43,906 nucleotides of DNA from Oscillospiraceae bacterium (GTDB lineage: Bacteria > Bacillota > Clostridia > Oscillospirales > CAG-272): the NCBI GenBank assembly GCA_015063535.1, contig SVTY01000013.1:1-43906 (forward strand), given 5' to 3'. The stretch's first letter is position 1, and each line of letters begins with the position of its first letter. Shown in pieces: positions 34,151 through 41,963 of the stretch. Under the pieces are notes generated by a model. That model did not search any database and was not told the origin of the DNA. It saw only the letters and a program-made list of their open reading frames with translations. A program made the translations under genes and the position numbers.

Positions 34151-35239
34151 ATGAAAAACAAATTATTCAAGCTTTTGACTCTCACCCTTGCCTTACTGAT
34201 GCTGCTCCCCTTTGCCGCCGCTTGCAAAAAGCAAGAGGAAACGCCCTCTCAGACAAGCGATGACACCGAATCCACCCAAGCTTCCGAAACAACCGCTCCC
34301 CCTAAAGCAGGCGTTTCGCTGGATCTGACCAAGGAATGGGAAGCACTCAACGGTGCCAACACCTTGGTACAGGGCTGTTTGGTTATCAACACAAAATTTG
34401 CGCAGGAGCATCCCAACGAGGTCGCAAAATTTTTGGAGGATTATAAAGCATCGGTCGAAACCGTAAAGAGTGGCTCAGAGGAGGCGATCAACATGATCGT
34501 CAATGCCGGCATTCTCCCCAAAGCGGCCATTGCCAAGAAAGCGCTTCCCGGCTGTAATATCTGCTATATTGCGGGAAATGACATGAAATCGGTCATGAAT
34601 ACGTTCTGCGAAAAGATCTTCAATTACGACAAGACCTCTATCGGCGGAGCCATGCCCACAGATGCCTTCTATTATACGGCAAGCGGAGATGCGTCCAAAG
34701 CGGACAGTGCCTTGGAAATGAAGGTCTATGCACTGAACGGAACCACCGCACTCGGCATGGCGCAAATGATCGACAATGTCAAAAATGACAAAGCCACGAT
34801 GAACTATAACATTTCTCTGCACACCGCCGCCGATGAAATTACAGGCGCTATCGTAAAGGGAGAGTGCGCCATTGCCGCACTTCCCACCAACGTAGCCGTA
34901 AAGCTGTTCAACAAATCCGAAGGAAAGCTTCAGCTTCTCGCCTTGAACACACTCGGTGTCCTGTATCTGTTGGAGAACGGAGACGAAACCATTGATTCCT
35001 TGGACGATCTGAAGGGTAAGACCATTTATCTGCCAGGAGCAGGCTCCAATCCCGAATATATCACTGCCGCTTTGTTGACCTCTGCCGGCTTGAAGATCGG
35101 TGAGGATGTCACACTCGATACGACCACCTATAACAGTCCCGATGCCCTGCAAACTGCTTTTGCCGCCGGTAAGGCACCTCTTGCCGTTCTGCCCGAGCCC
35201 AAGGTAACGGTCGCTTTGACTGCCGCCAATACGCAGTAA
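34151..35239 (+). CDS. ABC substrate-binding lipoprotein, apparently circularly permuted
   Basis: A 362-residue lipoprotein of the NitT/TauT (SsuA/THI5-like) class. The start at 34151 gives a signal peptide and lipid-attachment Cys25. In the usual family the mature chain begins with a KVYALNGTTALGM-like strand and ends with a P-x-D-x-FYY segment. Here the order is reversed: the usual C-terminal part (SLDLTKEWEALNG to MPTDAFYY, residues ~55-175) comes first. A Ser/Ala-rich linker follows (176-187), then the usual N-terminal part (LEMKVYALNG to PEPKVTVALTAANTQ, ~188-362). All family blocks are present once and in frame, so the fold may be intact. The substrate is unknown. It is followed by permease and ATPase genes. 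Confidence 0.82.
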   Translation: MKNKLFKLLTLTLALLMLLPFAAACKKQEETPSQTSDDTESTQASETTAPPKAGVSLDLTKEWEALNGANTLVQGCLVINTKFAQEHPNEVAKFLEDYKASVETVKSGSEEAINMIVNAGILPKAAIAKKALPGCNICYIAGNDMKSVMNTFCEKIFNYDKTSIGGAMPTDAFYYTASGDASKADSALEMKVYALNGTTALGMAQMIDNVKNDKATMNYNISLHTAADEITGAIVKGECAIAALPTNVAVKLFNKSEGKLQLLALNTLGVLYLLENGDETIDSLDDLKGKTIYLPGAGSNPEYITAALLTSAGLKIGEDVTLDTTTYNSPDALQTAFAAGKAPLAVLPEPKVTVALTAANTQ

Positions 35240-35272
35240 CAGCTTGATAAAAAATTGCGAAAGGAGACATTT

Positions 35273-36066
35273 ATGACGCTCAAAAAAGCATGGCTCACCG
35301 TTGCCAAAATTGCAGTTGCACTTGTATTCTGGCTGGCTATATGGGTATTGGTCTCCTTTCGCATTAACAGCGAGCTGCTGTTTCCTCCCCCGCCTCGGTC
35401 GGGAGGACGCTGATCGACTTGGTTCAAAGCAAGGATTTTTGGCTTATTACCCTACTGTCCCTGATTCGTGTCATATGGGGAATTTTGGTATCCCTGTTAC
35501 TGGGCTCTGTGCTTGCCTATCTGACCACACAAGTCAAGCTTCTGCATATCCTCGTCAGCCCTGCCCTTTCGGCGATCAAATCGACCCCTGTCGCCTCCTT
35601 TATTATTCTTGCCCTTTTATGGCTGGAACGGGACAGTCTCCCCGTGTTGATCACGGCACTGATCGTGATCCCCATCATTTGGGCAAATGTTTCGGAGGGG
35701 ATCGAACGTGTCGATAACGAGCTGTTGGAGGTAGCAACGATCTACCGATTTTCTCTGTGGACAAAATTTCATCGCTTATATCTCCCTTCTGTTGCTCCCT
35801 ATTTTATGGCGGCATGCAAATCGTCGCTTGGAATGGCATGGAAGGCGGGGATCGCAGCAGAGGTTTTGGCAACGCCGCAGCATTCCATCGGAACCGAGCT
35901 TTATTTTTCCAAGACCTATTTGGAAACTCCCACCTTATTCGCTTGGACCTTGGTCGTCATCCTACTTAGTCTGATAATTGAAAAGCTGTTTGTGTTCGGT
36001 TTGGAACGAATTGGACATCATTGGAAGCTTCTTCCGAAAGGAGGTCACCATGCTGAAGGTTCATAA
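35273..36066 (+). pseudogene. ABC transporter permease (SsuC/TauC type), split by a one-base frameshift
   Basis: The reading frame begins at 35273 (MTLKKAWLTV, behind AAAGGAG) with one membrane helix and reaches ELLFPPPP before running out of frame and stopping at 35411-35413. The rest continues in another frame as LIDLVQSKDFWLITLLSLIR to 36066, with the permease EAA-loop region (EVATIYRFS) and further helices. The break lies in the C run 35387-35391. One more C there restores PPPASVGRTLIDLV and a normal ~264-residue permease. It may be a real mutation, a reversible homopolymer switch, or a sequencing error. It sits between the binding-protein and ATPase genes. Confidence 0.85.
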
Positions 36067-36664
36067 TCTTTCGGTCAAATACGGCGATCATACGGTGCTG
36101 CAAGATCTCTCTGCCTCGTTTCCCGAGCAAGGGGTAACCGCACTGATAGGGCCCTCCGGAGTTGGGAAAACCACATTGTTTCGGGTATTGTCGGGTTTGT
36201 TGAAGCCAACGGAAGGAAGCGTCACCTCAACATATCAAAAACCTGCCTATCTCTTCCAAGAGCCGAGGCTGTTTCCGTGGATGAATGCACTGGAAAACGT
36301 CTCGGTGGTCTGCGGAGATAAGCAAAAGGCGCAGGCTCTGTTGACCGAGCTGTTGCCGCAGGAGGATGCTCTGCTGAAATATCCCCACGAATTGTCGGGG
36401 GGAATGAAGCAACGGGTCTCGATTGCCAGAGCACTTGCCTACGATCCCGATATTCTGTTTATGGACGAACCCTTCAAAGGACTTGACGAAGCAACCAAGG
36501 CATCTGCGGCACGATTTATTTTTGAAAAAACAAAAGACATACCTGTTTTTTTCATCACCCATGACAAAGAGGATCTACCATACTGCGATACCGTTTATCG
36601 GATCTGCGCTGCCCCCGTTACGACACTGATTTTGGAAAAAAGTAGCAAGTCGCCTGTTGAATAA
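36050..36664 (+). CDS. ABC transporter ATP-binding protein (SsuB/TauB type)
   Basis: A 204-residue ATPase powering the importer. The start is the ATG at 36050 behind AAAGGAGGT; a longer frame would overlap the permease heavily. Walker A is GPSGVGKT (34-41), the Q-loop lies near FQEPRLFPW, the signature is LSGGM (115-119), Walker B is ILFMDE (135-140), and the switch histidine is His171. It is slightly shorter than the ~240-residue relatives because the C-terminal tail is reduced. It overlaps the permease by 17 bases, indicating coupling, which argues that the permease is normally translated to its end. Confidence 0.93.
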   Translation: MLKVHNLSVKYGDHTVLQDLSASFPEQGVTALIGPSGVGKTTLFRVLSGLLKPTEGSVTSTYQKPAYLFQEPRLFPWMNALENVSVVCGDKQKAQALLTELLPQEDALLKYPHELSGGMKQRVSIARALAYDPDILFMDEPFKGLDEATKASAARFIFEKTKDIPVFFITHDKEDLPYCDTVYRICAAPVTTLILEKSSKSPVE

Positions 36665-36682
36665 TTCAAGCTATGATCGGTC

Positions 36683-36722
36683 AATACTCCTGACAGAAGT
36701 AAAAACTTGTGTCGGGAGTATT
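36683..36722 (+). promoter_or_regulatory. Hairpin burying the sigG ribosome binding site
   Basis: AATACTCCTGACA (36683-36695) pairs with TGTCGGGAGTATT (36710-36722), 13 pairs with one G-U. The stem extends through AAGT/ACTT around an AAAA loop. The right arm contains GGGAG (36714-36718), the sigG Shine-Dalgarno, six bases before the ATG. It would lower translation, or act as an attenuator or weak terminator for the ABC operon, though only four U follow. Confidence 0.7.
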
Positions 36723-36724
36723 TT

Positions 36725-37498
36725 ATGTACTATAACAAAGTTGAGATCTGCGGTGTCAACACCGCCAAATTAAAGGTACTGACCGATGAAGAAAAAAAGA
36801 CACTGTTAAAAAAAGCAAAGGAAGGAGATACCGCCGCAAGGCAAGAGCTGATCTATGGCAATCTTCGTTTGGTTTTAAGCATCATTCAGCGATTTACCAA
36901 CCGAAAGGAAAATATGGACGACCTGTTCCAGGTCGGATGTATCGGATTGGTCAAAGCCGTCGATAATTTCAACACCGATCTGGAGGTAAAATTTTCCACC
37001 TACGCCGTTCCCATGATCATCGGCGAGATCCGTCGTTATCTGCGGGACAACAACAGCATTCGGATCAGCCGATCCGTGCGGGATCTTGCCTATCGGGCAC
37101 TGCAAGCCAGAGAGGAGCTGATCCGAGAAAAAGAGTGCGAGCCCTGCGCCGAGGAGATCGCCCAGAGGTTGGGAGAAAGTAAGGAGGCTGTAGTTCGGGC
37201 AATGGAAGCCATCGTGGAGCCGATCTCGCTGTATGAGCCGGTCTACAGCGAAAACGGAGACTCGATCTACGTGATGGATCAGCTCAGCGATTCCAACAGC
37301 TCTGATGAAATCTGGCTTGAAAACATTGTCCTTCGGGAAGCCATGCAAAAGCTGAGCGAACGGGAACGAACCATTATCAAGCTTCGCTATTACAAAAACA
37401 AAACGCAAATGGAGATCGCCGACGAGATCGGCATTTCTCAAGCTCAGGTCTCCCGATTAGAAAAAGGAGCGCTGGAGCATATGAGGAAACAGATATAA
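36725..37498 (+). CDS. sigG: Sporulation sigma factor SigG
   Basis: A 257-residue sigma-70 factor directing late gene expression in the forespore. I start it at 36725 (MYYNKVEICGVNTAKL), which matches the conserved SigG N-terminus; an upstream in-frame start lies inside the hairpin. Region 2 shows NLRLVLSIIQRF, DLFQVGCIGLVKAVDNF, and FSTYAVPMIIGEIRRYLRD. Region 4 shows LSERERTIIKLRYY and the HTH QMEIADEIGISQAQVSRLEK. In Clostridia sigG commonly follows the spoIIGA-sigE genes; here it follows an ABC transporter operon instead. Confident. Confidence 0.95.
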   Translation: MYYNKVEICGVNTAKLKVLTDEEKKTLLKKAKEGDTAARQELIYGNLRLVLSIIQRFTNRKENMDDLFQVGCIGLVKAVDNFNTDLEVKFSTYAVPMIIGEIRRYLRDNNSIRISRSVRDLAYRALQAREELIREKECEPCAEEIAQRLGESKEAVVRAMEAIVEPISLYEPVYSENGDSIYVMDQLSDSNSSDEIWLENIVLREAMQKLSERERTIIKLRYYKNKTQMEIADEIGISQAQVSRLEKGALEHMRKQI

Positions 37499-37501
37499 AA
37501 T

Positions 37502-37539
37502 AAAAGCCGCATTGTCATGCACATGAAAATGCGGCTTTT
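37502..37539. terminator. Bidirectional terminator between sigG and dpaB
   Basis: AAAAGCCGCATT (37502-37513) pairs with AATGCGGCTTTT (37528-37539), followed by TTTTG on the plus strand and TTTTATTTT on the minus strand. It serves both convergent genes. Confidence 0.85.
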
Positions 37540-37547
37540 TTTGTTTG

Positions 37548-38108
37548 TCAAATAAAAATTTTTTGATATTGCCTGCCCTTTTTTGCCCATTCCAGCGTGG
37601 GCAGGACAAGAGAAAAATCCGCAATCAGGGAATGAGGCTTTTTTTCGGGATCATCTTGGGTCATAGGAACAAAGAACACACATTTCCTGGTGAGAAGATG
37701 TCCGATGTTTTTCAAATTGGCAGACAGTGCATCATTCGATGCCAAAGCGATTACCAACGGTCTGTCACTTCTCAAATGTGCTTTTGCTGCCATCGTAACT
37801 GCGGTATCGGTGATTCCTGCCGCAATTTTGGCAAGAGTATTACCCGTACAGGGGCAAATGACCAATACCTCCAACGGCGTTCGCGGGCCCAACGGCTCCG
37901 CTCCCACGATCGTATGAATGATCGGACGTCCGCAGATCGAAAGCACCTCGTTCTTCAGAGCCTCGCATGTACCGAAATGCGTATCGGTAGAAAAGACCGC
38001 CTCACTGAAAATAGGCTGAAGCTCCGCCCCGTCCTGCGCCAAACGGCGCATTTGCTCCAATGCTTTTTGGTGGGTACAGTACGAGCCGCACATGGCAAAG
38101 CCGATCAT
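37548..38108 (-). CDS. dpaB: Dipicolinate synthase subunit B
   Basis: A 186-residue flavoprotein-like subunit (SpoVFB) of dipicolinate synthase, which in the mother cell makes the dipicolinic acid that loads the spore core with calcium. The start MIGFAMCGSYCTHQKAL and the block LVICPCTGNTLAKIAAGITDTAVTMAAKA are characteristic. It overlaps dpaA by four bases (ATGA), so the two subunits are translationally coupled. Typical length. Confidence 0.95.
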   Translation of the reverse strand: MIGFAMCGSYCTHQKALEQMRRLAQDGAELQPIFSEAVFSTDTHFGTCEALKNEVLSICGRPIIHTIVGAEPLGPRTPLEVLVICPCTGNTLAKIAAGITDTAVTMAAKAHLRSDRPLVIALASNDALSANLKNIGHLLTRKCVFFVPMTQDDPEKKPHSLIADFSLVLPTLEWAKKGRQYQKIFI

Positions 38109-39010
38109 TCCACTCTTACCTCCTCACGCAAAATACCGTCCACGCAGGATGCGATCAGGTTGCCTGCACTCAGAGGCGCATATTTGCCGGGAAGCGAGGT
38201 TGCCCACAGCACATTGGAGCCAAGCTCTTTTGCCGCACAAATATCCACGCCGCCGGGAACCGAAGCAAGATCAATAATAAAGGTAGATTTGTCCGTCGCC
38301 TCCAAGAAGGCACGGTCAAACAACCAATGGGGTACCGTATTATAGATCACATCATATCCATGGCTCAGCCAAGACAGGCCGCTTCCCTTTGCATCCAGCT
38401 TCAATACATGACATCCGGTGGAAAACGCCCATGCAAGGTCACTTTCCTTGCGTGCCGCCACCGTAACCTCCGCACCCAAGCTCTTTAACAACCGAACCAA
38501 ATGCTTGGCGATCCGTCCATAGCCTGTAATGGCAAATTTGGCACCGCAAACATTTTTATCCAAGCTATTCATCGCAATACTGATCGCCGCCTCTGCCGTT
38601 GTGTAAGCATTTTGTATCTGAAATTCCTCGGATTCAAAATAATCCCGTACCTTCATTCCCTTTGCTTCCGCATTTGCCGTAAATTCCAACGGGATCCTGC
38701 CTCCCACGATCACCGTACCGGGAGATATCATTTCGGAAAGCTCACAAAGACGAAGTCGGCTCCCCGTGGTATCAAACGGACAGTTCAAAAACACGCCGTC
38801 CGTGGAAGCCGGCAACGGCAAGATCACGCCTGCGCTATCGACAAGTGCCTCCTCACAGCTTTGACAAAAAACGATCTCCGTTTCTTCTCCTCCCGATTTA
38901 TCCAATCCCCACATCATGATCTTCCACGGTCCGTTGCTCAACGCCACCGCCGCTGTATATTGCCTGAGATCCCCTCCAAGCAAAGCTATTTTGGTTTTGC
39001 TCTTCATCAT
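38105..39010 (-). CDS. dpaA: Dipicolinate synthase subunit A
   Basis: A protein of about 301 residues (SpoVFA) with an N-terminal substrate-type domain (LLGGDLRQYTAAVAL) and a C-terminal Rossmann domain (AITGYGRIAKHLVRLLKSLGAEVTVAARK). It turns the dihydrodipicolinate-pathway intermediate into dipicolinic acid with NAD(P). GTG at 39013 and ATG at 39010 or 39007 are possible starts; ATG 39010 has the best spacing to AAAGGA. Together with dpaB and sigG it shows that the organism forms spores. In Bacillus this operon is under sigma-K; no clear sigma-K box could be fixed here. Confidence 0.94.
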   Translation of the reverse strand: MMKSKTKIALLGGDLRQYTAAVALSNGPWKIMMWGLDKSGGEETEIVFCQSCEEALVDSAGVILPLPASTDGVFLNCPFDTTGSRLRLCELSEMISPGTVIVGGRIPLEFTANAEAKGMKVRDYFESEEFQIQNAYTTAEAAISIAMNSLDKNVCGAKFAITGYGRIAKHLVRLLKSLGAEVTVAARKESDLAWAFSTGCHVLKLDAKGSGLSWLSHGYDVIYNTVPHWLFDRAFLEATDKSTFIIDLASVPGGVDICAAKELGSNVLWATSLPGKYAPLSAGNLIASCVDGILREEVRVE

Positions 39011-39099
39011 CACATTGTCCTTTCCGTAGCAGGAGTTATGGCTCTCGCTTATTACAATACCATCATATGCGATTCAAAGAGCGTTTGACAGAAAATCCG

Positions 39100-41358
39100 T
39101 CACTCCAACAAAAAGCTGAACCTATATGCCTCACCTGAGGTGGAAGAAAAAATGACTGTTTCGAGGTTGTCAAGGAAGCCGGCACCACAAAAAATCTCCT
39201 TTTCCTCGCTCTGTCCATGACAACCGATCAAAACCCTTTTGCTTTGACACATAGAGCGTTTGGCAAAATCCTCCATCGACGAGTCGTTGATCTGCGGCGA
39301 AGCATAGGTAAGCTCCGCTCGCCTTCCCGCCACATTCAAAACGATCGCAGTTTGACCGTCATCGGTATCCCTGCATGCCTGAACACCGACCGAATCCAGC
39401 AAGGAAAGAACCTCCCCTTCTTCGTAAAAGATAACCGAAACGCCGTACTGCCCACAGATATCCCACAGCTCCTTTGCGATCTCCGCCTCCTCCCTGTCGG
39501 CGGGACTTGGCAAGCATACCTGCCGCACGATCAGATTTTGCAAAGAGATATCCAGCATAACGGTATGTCCTCTGTGATAATGCGTGAAGAAAAGACTGTA
39601 AAGCTCGGTAGCCACCGACCGATCCCTTGCCTCATCGATCGCCGCATAGCCTCGCCAGCCTCCGTCGGAAATATCGCAAACGGAAAGCTCATCCTTTTCC
39701 TCTAATACGATCCATTCGTTTTGGGAGCCATCATTCAGATACGTCAGCTCGGGCGCATCATATACGGACAAATACCACCCAAGACAAGCAAGAAATGCGA
39801 CCCCCGCCAAAGCAGGAGGCAGCGCCAACAGCCATGTTCGGCGTAGCCGAACCAACAGCAACACCCCCATACCTACCGTAAAGCCCAATACGATCCATCC
39901 CGCAAAGGGGTACCGCAAGGAAAGGGTTGCGTGAGGAACGCTCGCAAAGAAAGCGATCAGATCAAGGAGCCATTCCGCCAAAATCCGCACCCCCATCAAT
40001 ACCCCGTCTCCCAAAATCGGGATCGCACCTACAAGCAACAGGATCGGAATACTGACCAAAAACAGATTTGACAGAGGAAATAAAACAATATTACTCAAAA
40101 GCGAGATCAACGAGATCTCCTTGAAAAACAGCTGATAGATCGGGAGCAAGAACAAATTGGCAACCAAGGTCATTTCGAAAAGCAAGGCAACGGTTCTCAA
40201 AACAAGAAGTGCCTTTTTTCGTATCCCCTTTTGTTTGCTCGGATACGGAACATGCGCTTCCCACAGGGAATATACGGTCAGAAGCCCCAAGGTTGCCAAA
40301 AAGGACATCCAGAGTCCCAGATCGGTCACCGCCCACGGAGAGATCAGAAGGATCAACACCATCGAGACAAACAGCGCAGTAACCGAATCGTGATCCTCAT
40401 AAAACAGATAGCTCAAATACACCGCATATAGCATAAGCACCGAGCGGCATGCGGATAAAGAAAAGCCTGTCAAGCACAAAAAAGCAAACGCCAATACGGA
40501 TAGCAGAGCGCACCGTATCTTCTTGGGAACATACAGCTTTTGCAAAAGAAGTCCAAGACTCCCCAAAAGCAAGGAAATATGCATCCCGCTGACTGCCATC
40601 ATATGAGAGGTACCTGACCGCCGAAAGTCTCTTGTGATCGAAGAAGATAGATCGGAACGGTCGCCCAAAAGAAAGCCGTTTGCCAAAGCTCCCTTTTCGT
40701 CTCCGAGATAAATTTGTAGCTGCTCTCCGATCCTGTCTCTCACACGGTTGGATACGATCCGCAGACCCGAATCCGAGAACAGTGTCTCTATCCATCCCAT
40801 ATCCGACGGTGCCCGCTGTATATATGCGGCAGACGGCTCTGCAAGCTCCAACGTCAGCAAAGCACTGTTGCCTCCCGCATTCTGCAACGCCGCTCCCTCC
40901 GAAATTACAAACCGAGCGGCGACCCGATCCTGCGGCGACAGGATAATCCCCTTGGGACACAAAAGGGCTGCCCGAATCTCTGTACTGTTCTGTTCGATTT
41001 GCTCCACCTTTACCAGATAACAGGAGGAATATTCGGTCATGCGATCCTCTTCTATAACGTAGCAGACCGCTCTTTGCTCTCCCACATACTCCGCCGCTTT
41101 TCGTTGCGGCTGAACGATCGTACAGAACGAATACAAGCAAGAAAAAAGAACGGTAATACAGCAAAGCAATACCGTTAACAGAAGAATGCGGCACGAACGA
41201 AAGACAATCAGCCCAGCGGTCAGAAGTAGGGCGATTCCCGCAACCGAAAAAAAGAGGATCGGTGACCATTGGTCGTCGTACGCAAGCCAATTCAAGAGGA
41301 GCACAAGCATGAAGATACAACAAAACAAACACAGAGGACGTCTGCCAAACAGGTTCAT
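39100..41358 (-). CDS. comEC: ComEC/Rec2-family DNA-uptake channel protein
   Basis: A 752-residue polytopic membrane protein. I use the ATG at 41358 behind AAAGGAG rather than the in-frame TTG at 41379. The N-terminus has the small DUF4131 region. The competence domain starts near RDFRRSGTSHMMAVSGMHISLLLG and carries the membrane channel helices. The C-terminal beta-lactamase-like domain is present but altered: the usual H-x-H-x-D-H reads HYHRGH (593-598), and the D-V-G-Q-G-D start reads YLNDGSQNE. ComEC normally carries single-stranded DNA across the membrane and this domain may degrade the other strand; that activity looks lost. No other com genes are nearby. Confidence 0.88.
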   Translation of the reverse strand: MNLFGRRPLCLFCCIFMLVLLLNWLAYDDQWSPILFFSVAGIALLLTAGLIVFRSCRILLLTVLLCCITVLFSCLYSFCTIVQPQRKAAEYVGEQRAVCYVIEEDRMTEYSSCYLVKVEQIEQNSTEIRAALLCPKGIILSPQDRVAARFVISEGAALQNAGGNSALLTLELAEPSAAYIQRAPSDMGWIETLFSDSGLRIVSNRVRDRIGEQLQIYLGDEKGALANGFLLGDRSDLSSSITRDFRRSGTSHMMAVSGMHISLLLGSLGLLLQKLYVPKKIRCALLSVLAFAFLCLTGFSLSACRSVLMLYAVYLSYLFYEDHDSVTALFVSMVLILLISPWAVTDLGLWMSFLATLGLLTVYSLWEAHVPYPSKQKGIRKKALLVLRTVALLFEMTLVANLFLLPIYQLFFKEISLISLLSNIVLFPLSNLFLVSIPILLLVGAIPILGDGVLMGVRILAEWLLDLIAFFASVPHATLSLRYPFAGWIVLGFTVGMGVLLLVRLRRTWLLALPPALAGVAFLACLGWYLSVYDAPELTYLNDGSQNEWIVLEEKDELSVCDISDGGWRGYAAIDEARDRSVATELYSLFFTHYHRGHTVMLDISLQNLIVRQVCLPSPADREEAEIAKELWDICGQYGVSVIFYEEGEVLSLLDSVGVQACRDTDDGQTAIVLNVAGRRAELTYASPQINDSSMEDFAKRSMCQSKRVLIGCHGQSEEKEIFCGAGFLDNLETVIFSSTSGEAYRFSFLLE

Positions 41359-41434
41359 TGCTTGTATTCTCCTTTCCAATTCTTGAATAATTTATAAATT
41401 TTTTTATTTTTTTCAATTCTTGTGAGGATTTGTC

Positions 41435-41463
41435 TTGACAAGTTCAAAAATATATTATATAAT
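41435..41463 (+). promoter_or_regulatory. Perfect consensus sigma-A promoter of the acyl carrier protein gene
   Basis: TTGACA (41435-41440), a 17-base spacer and TATAAT (41458-41463). Both hexamers and spacing are ideal, predicting high constitutive expression. Confidence 0.9.
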
Positions 41464-41525
41464 ATGAGTTGTTAAGATCAACAATCGGAACAAACCGATC
41501 ACAGAACTGAATAGGAGGAAAAAAC

Positions 41526-41753
41526 ATGTACGAAAAGTTTGCTGACCTGCTTGTAGAAGAATTACAAATCGATCGCAACGACATTACCATGGAGGCTGAG
41601 CTTTCCAATGATCTTGGAATCAATTCCATTGAGCTTGCCGATTTGGTTATGCTGTGCGAAGATAAGTTTGGCATTGAGATCAATGACGAGGACATCCGCA
41701 AATTCACCACTGTTGGCGATGTTGTGACTTACCTCGAGACCTTGAACGGCTGA
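41526..41753 (+). CDS. acpP: Acyl carrier protein
   Basis: A 75-residue acidic four-helix carrier. The 4'-phosphopantetheine attachment serine is Ser34 in DLGINSIELADLV; the usual D-S-L is N-S-I here. EDKFGIEINDEDIRKFTTVGDVVTYLE completes the family pattern. It stands alone, without fab genes, under a perfect promoter and an AGGAGG ribosome site, and is closed by a terminator. The strong signals suggest the main fatty-acid ACP, but a specialised carrier cannot be excluded. Confidence 0.93.
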   Translation: MYEKFADLLVEELQIDRNDITMEAELSNDLGINSIELADLVMLCEDKFGIEINDEDIRKFTTVGDVVTYLETLNG

Positions 41754-41769
41754 TATCATCCATATACGG

Positions 41770-41810
41770 AAAATCCTGCTTTTTGACTAAGCTCACAAAA
41801 GCAGGATTTT
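41770..41810. terminator. Bidirectional terminator between acpP and the small peptide gene
   Basis: AAAATCCTGCTTTT (41770-41783) pairs exactly with AAAAGCAGGATTTT (41797-41810). T runs lie on both strands, so it ends acpP (plus) and the minus-strand GLUG/peptide transcript. Confidence 0.85.
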
Positions 41811-41828
41811 TCATTATGCGGCGAGACC

Positions 41829-41963
41829 TTACCAATCCCAATTCTCTCCCCCGCTCTTTTCCACCACGGTTAATTCCGAGGAAGGCTCTAACGATAGATT
41901 CAGAATATCCTCCGCACAAAGCAGGCACCAATTACAAAGAGGTCGCTCATATACTTTTTTCAT
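41829..41963 (-). CDS. 44-residue Cys-rich peptide coupled to the GLUG protein
   Basis: A short frame beginning MKKVYERPLCNWCLLCAED. Its ATG overlaps the TGA of the preceding gene (AAATGA), and AAAGGAGGAGG lies just before it, so translation is very likely. The peptide carries C-x2-C-x2-C (Cys10, 13, 16), an AEDILNLS-like middle, and an acidic, Trp-containing tail (ENWDW). It resembles a loose class of short clostridial peptides of the form MKK-x-Y-x-x-P. There is no signal peptide or membrane helix. Function unknown; possibilities include a metal- or cluster-binding peptide or a modified-peptide precursor. Confidence 0.65.
   Translation of the reverse strand: MKKVYERPLCNWCLLCAEDILNLSLEPSSELTVVEKSGGENWDW

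Noticed and set aside
39014-39099. A sigma-K or sigma-E promoter before dpaA
   Set aside because: CATATGATG resembles a late sigma -10 element, but no -35 element at acceptable spacing could be fixed.
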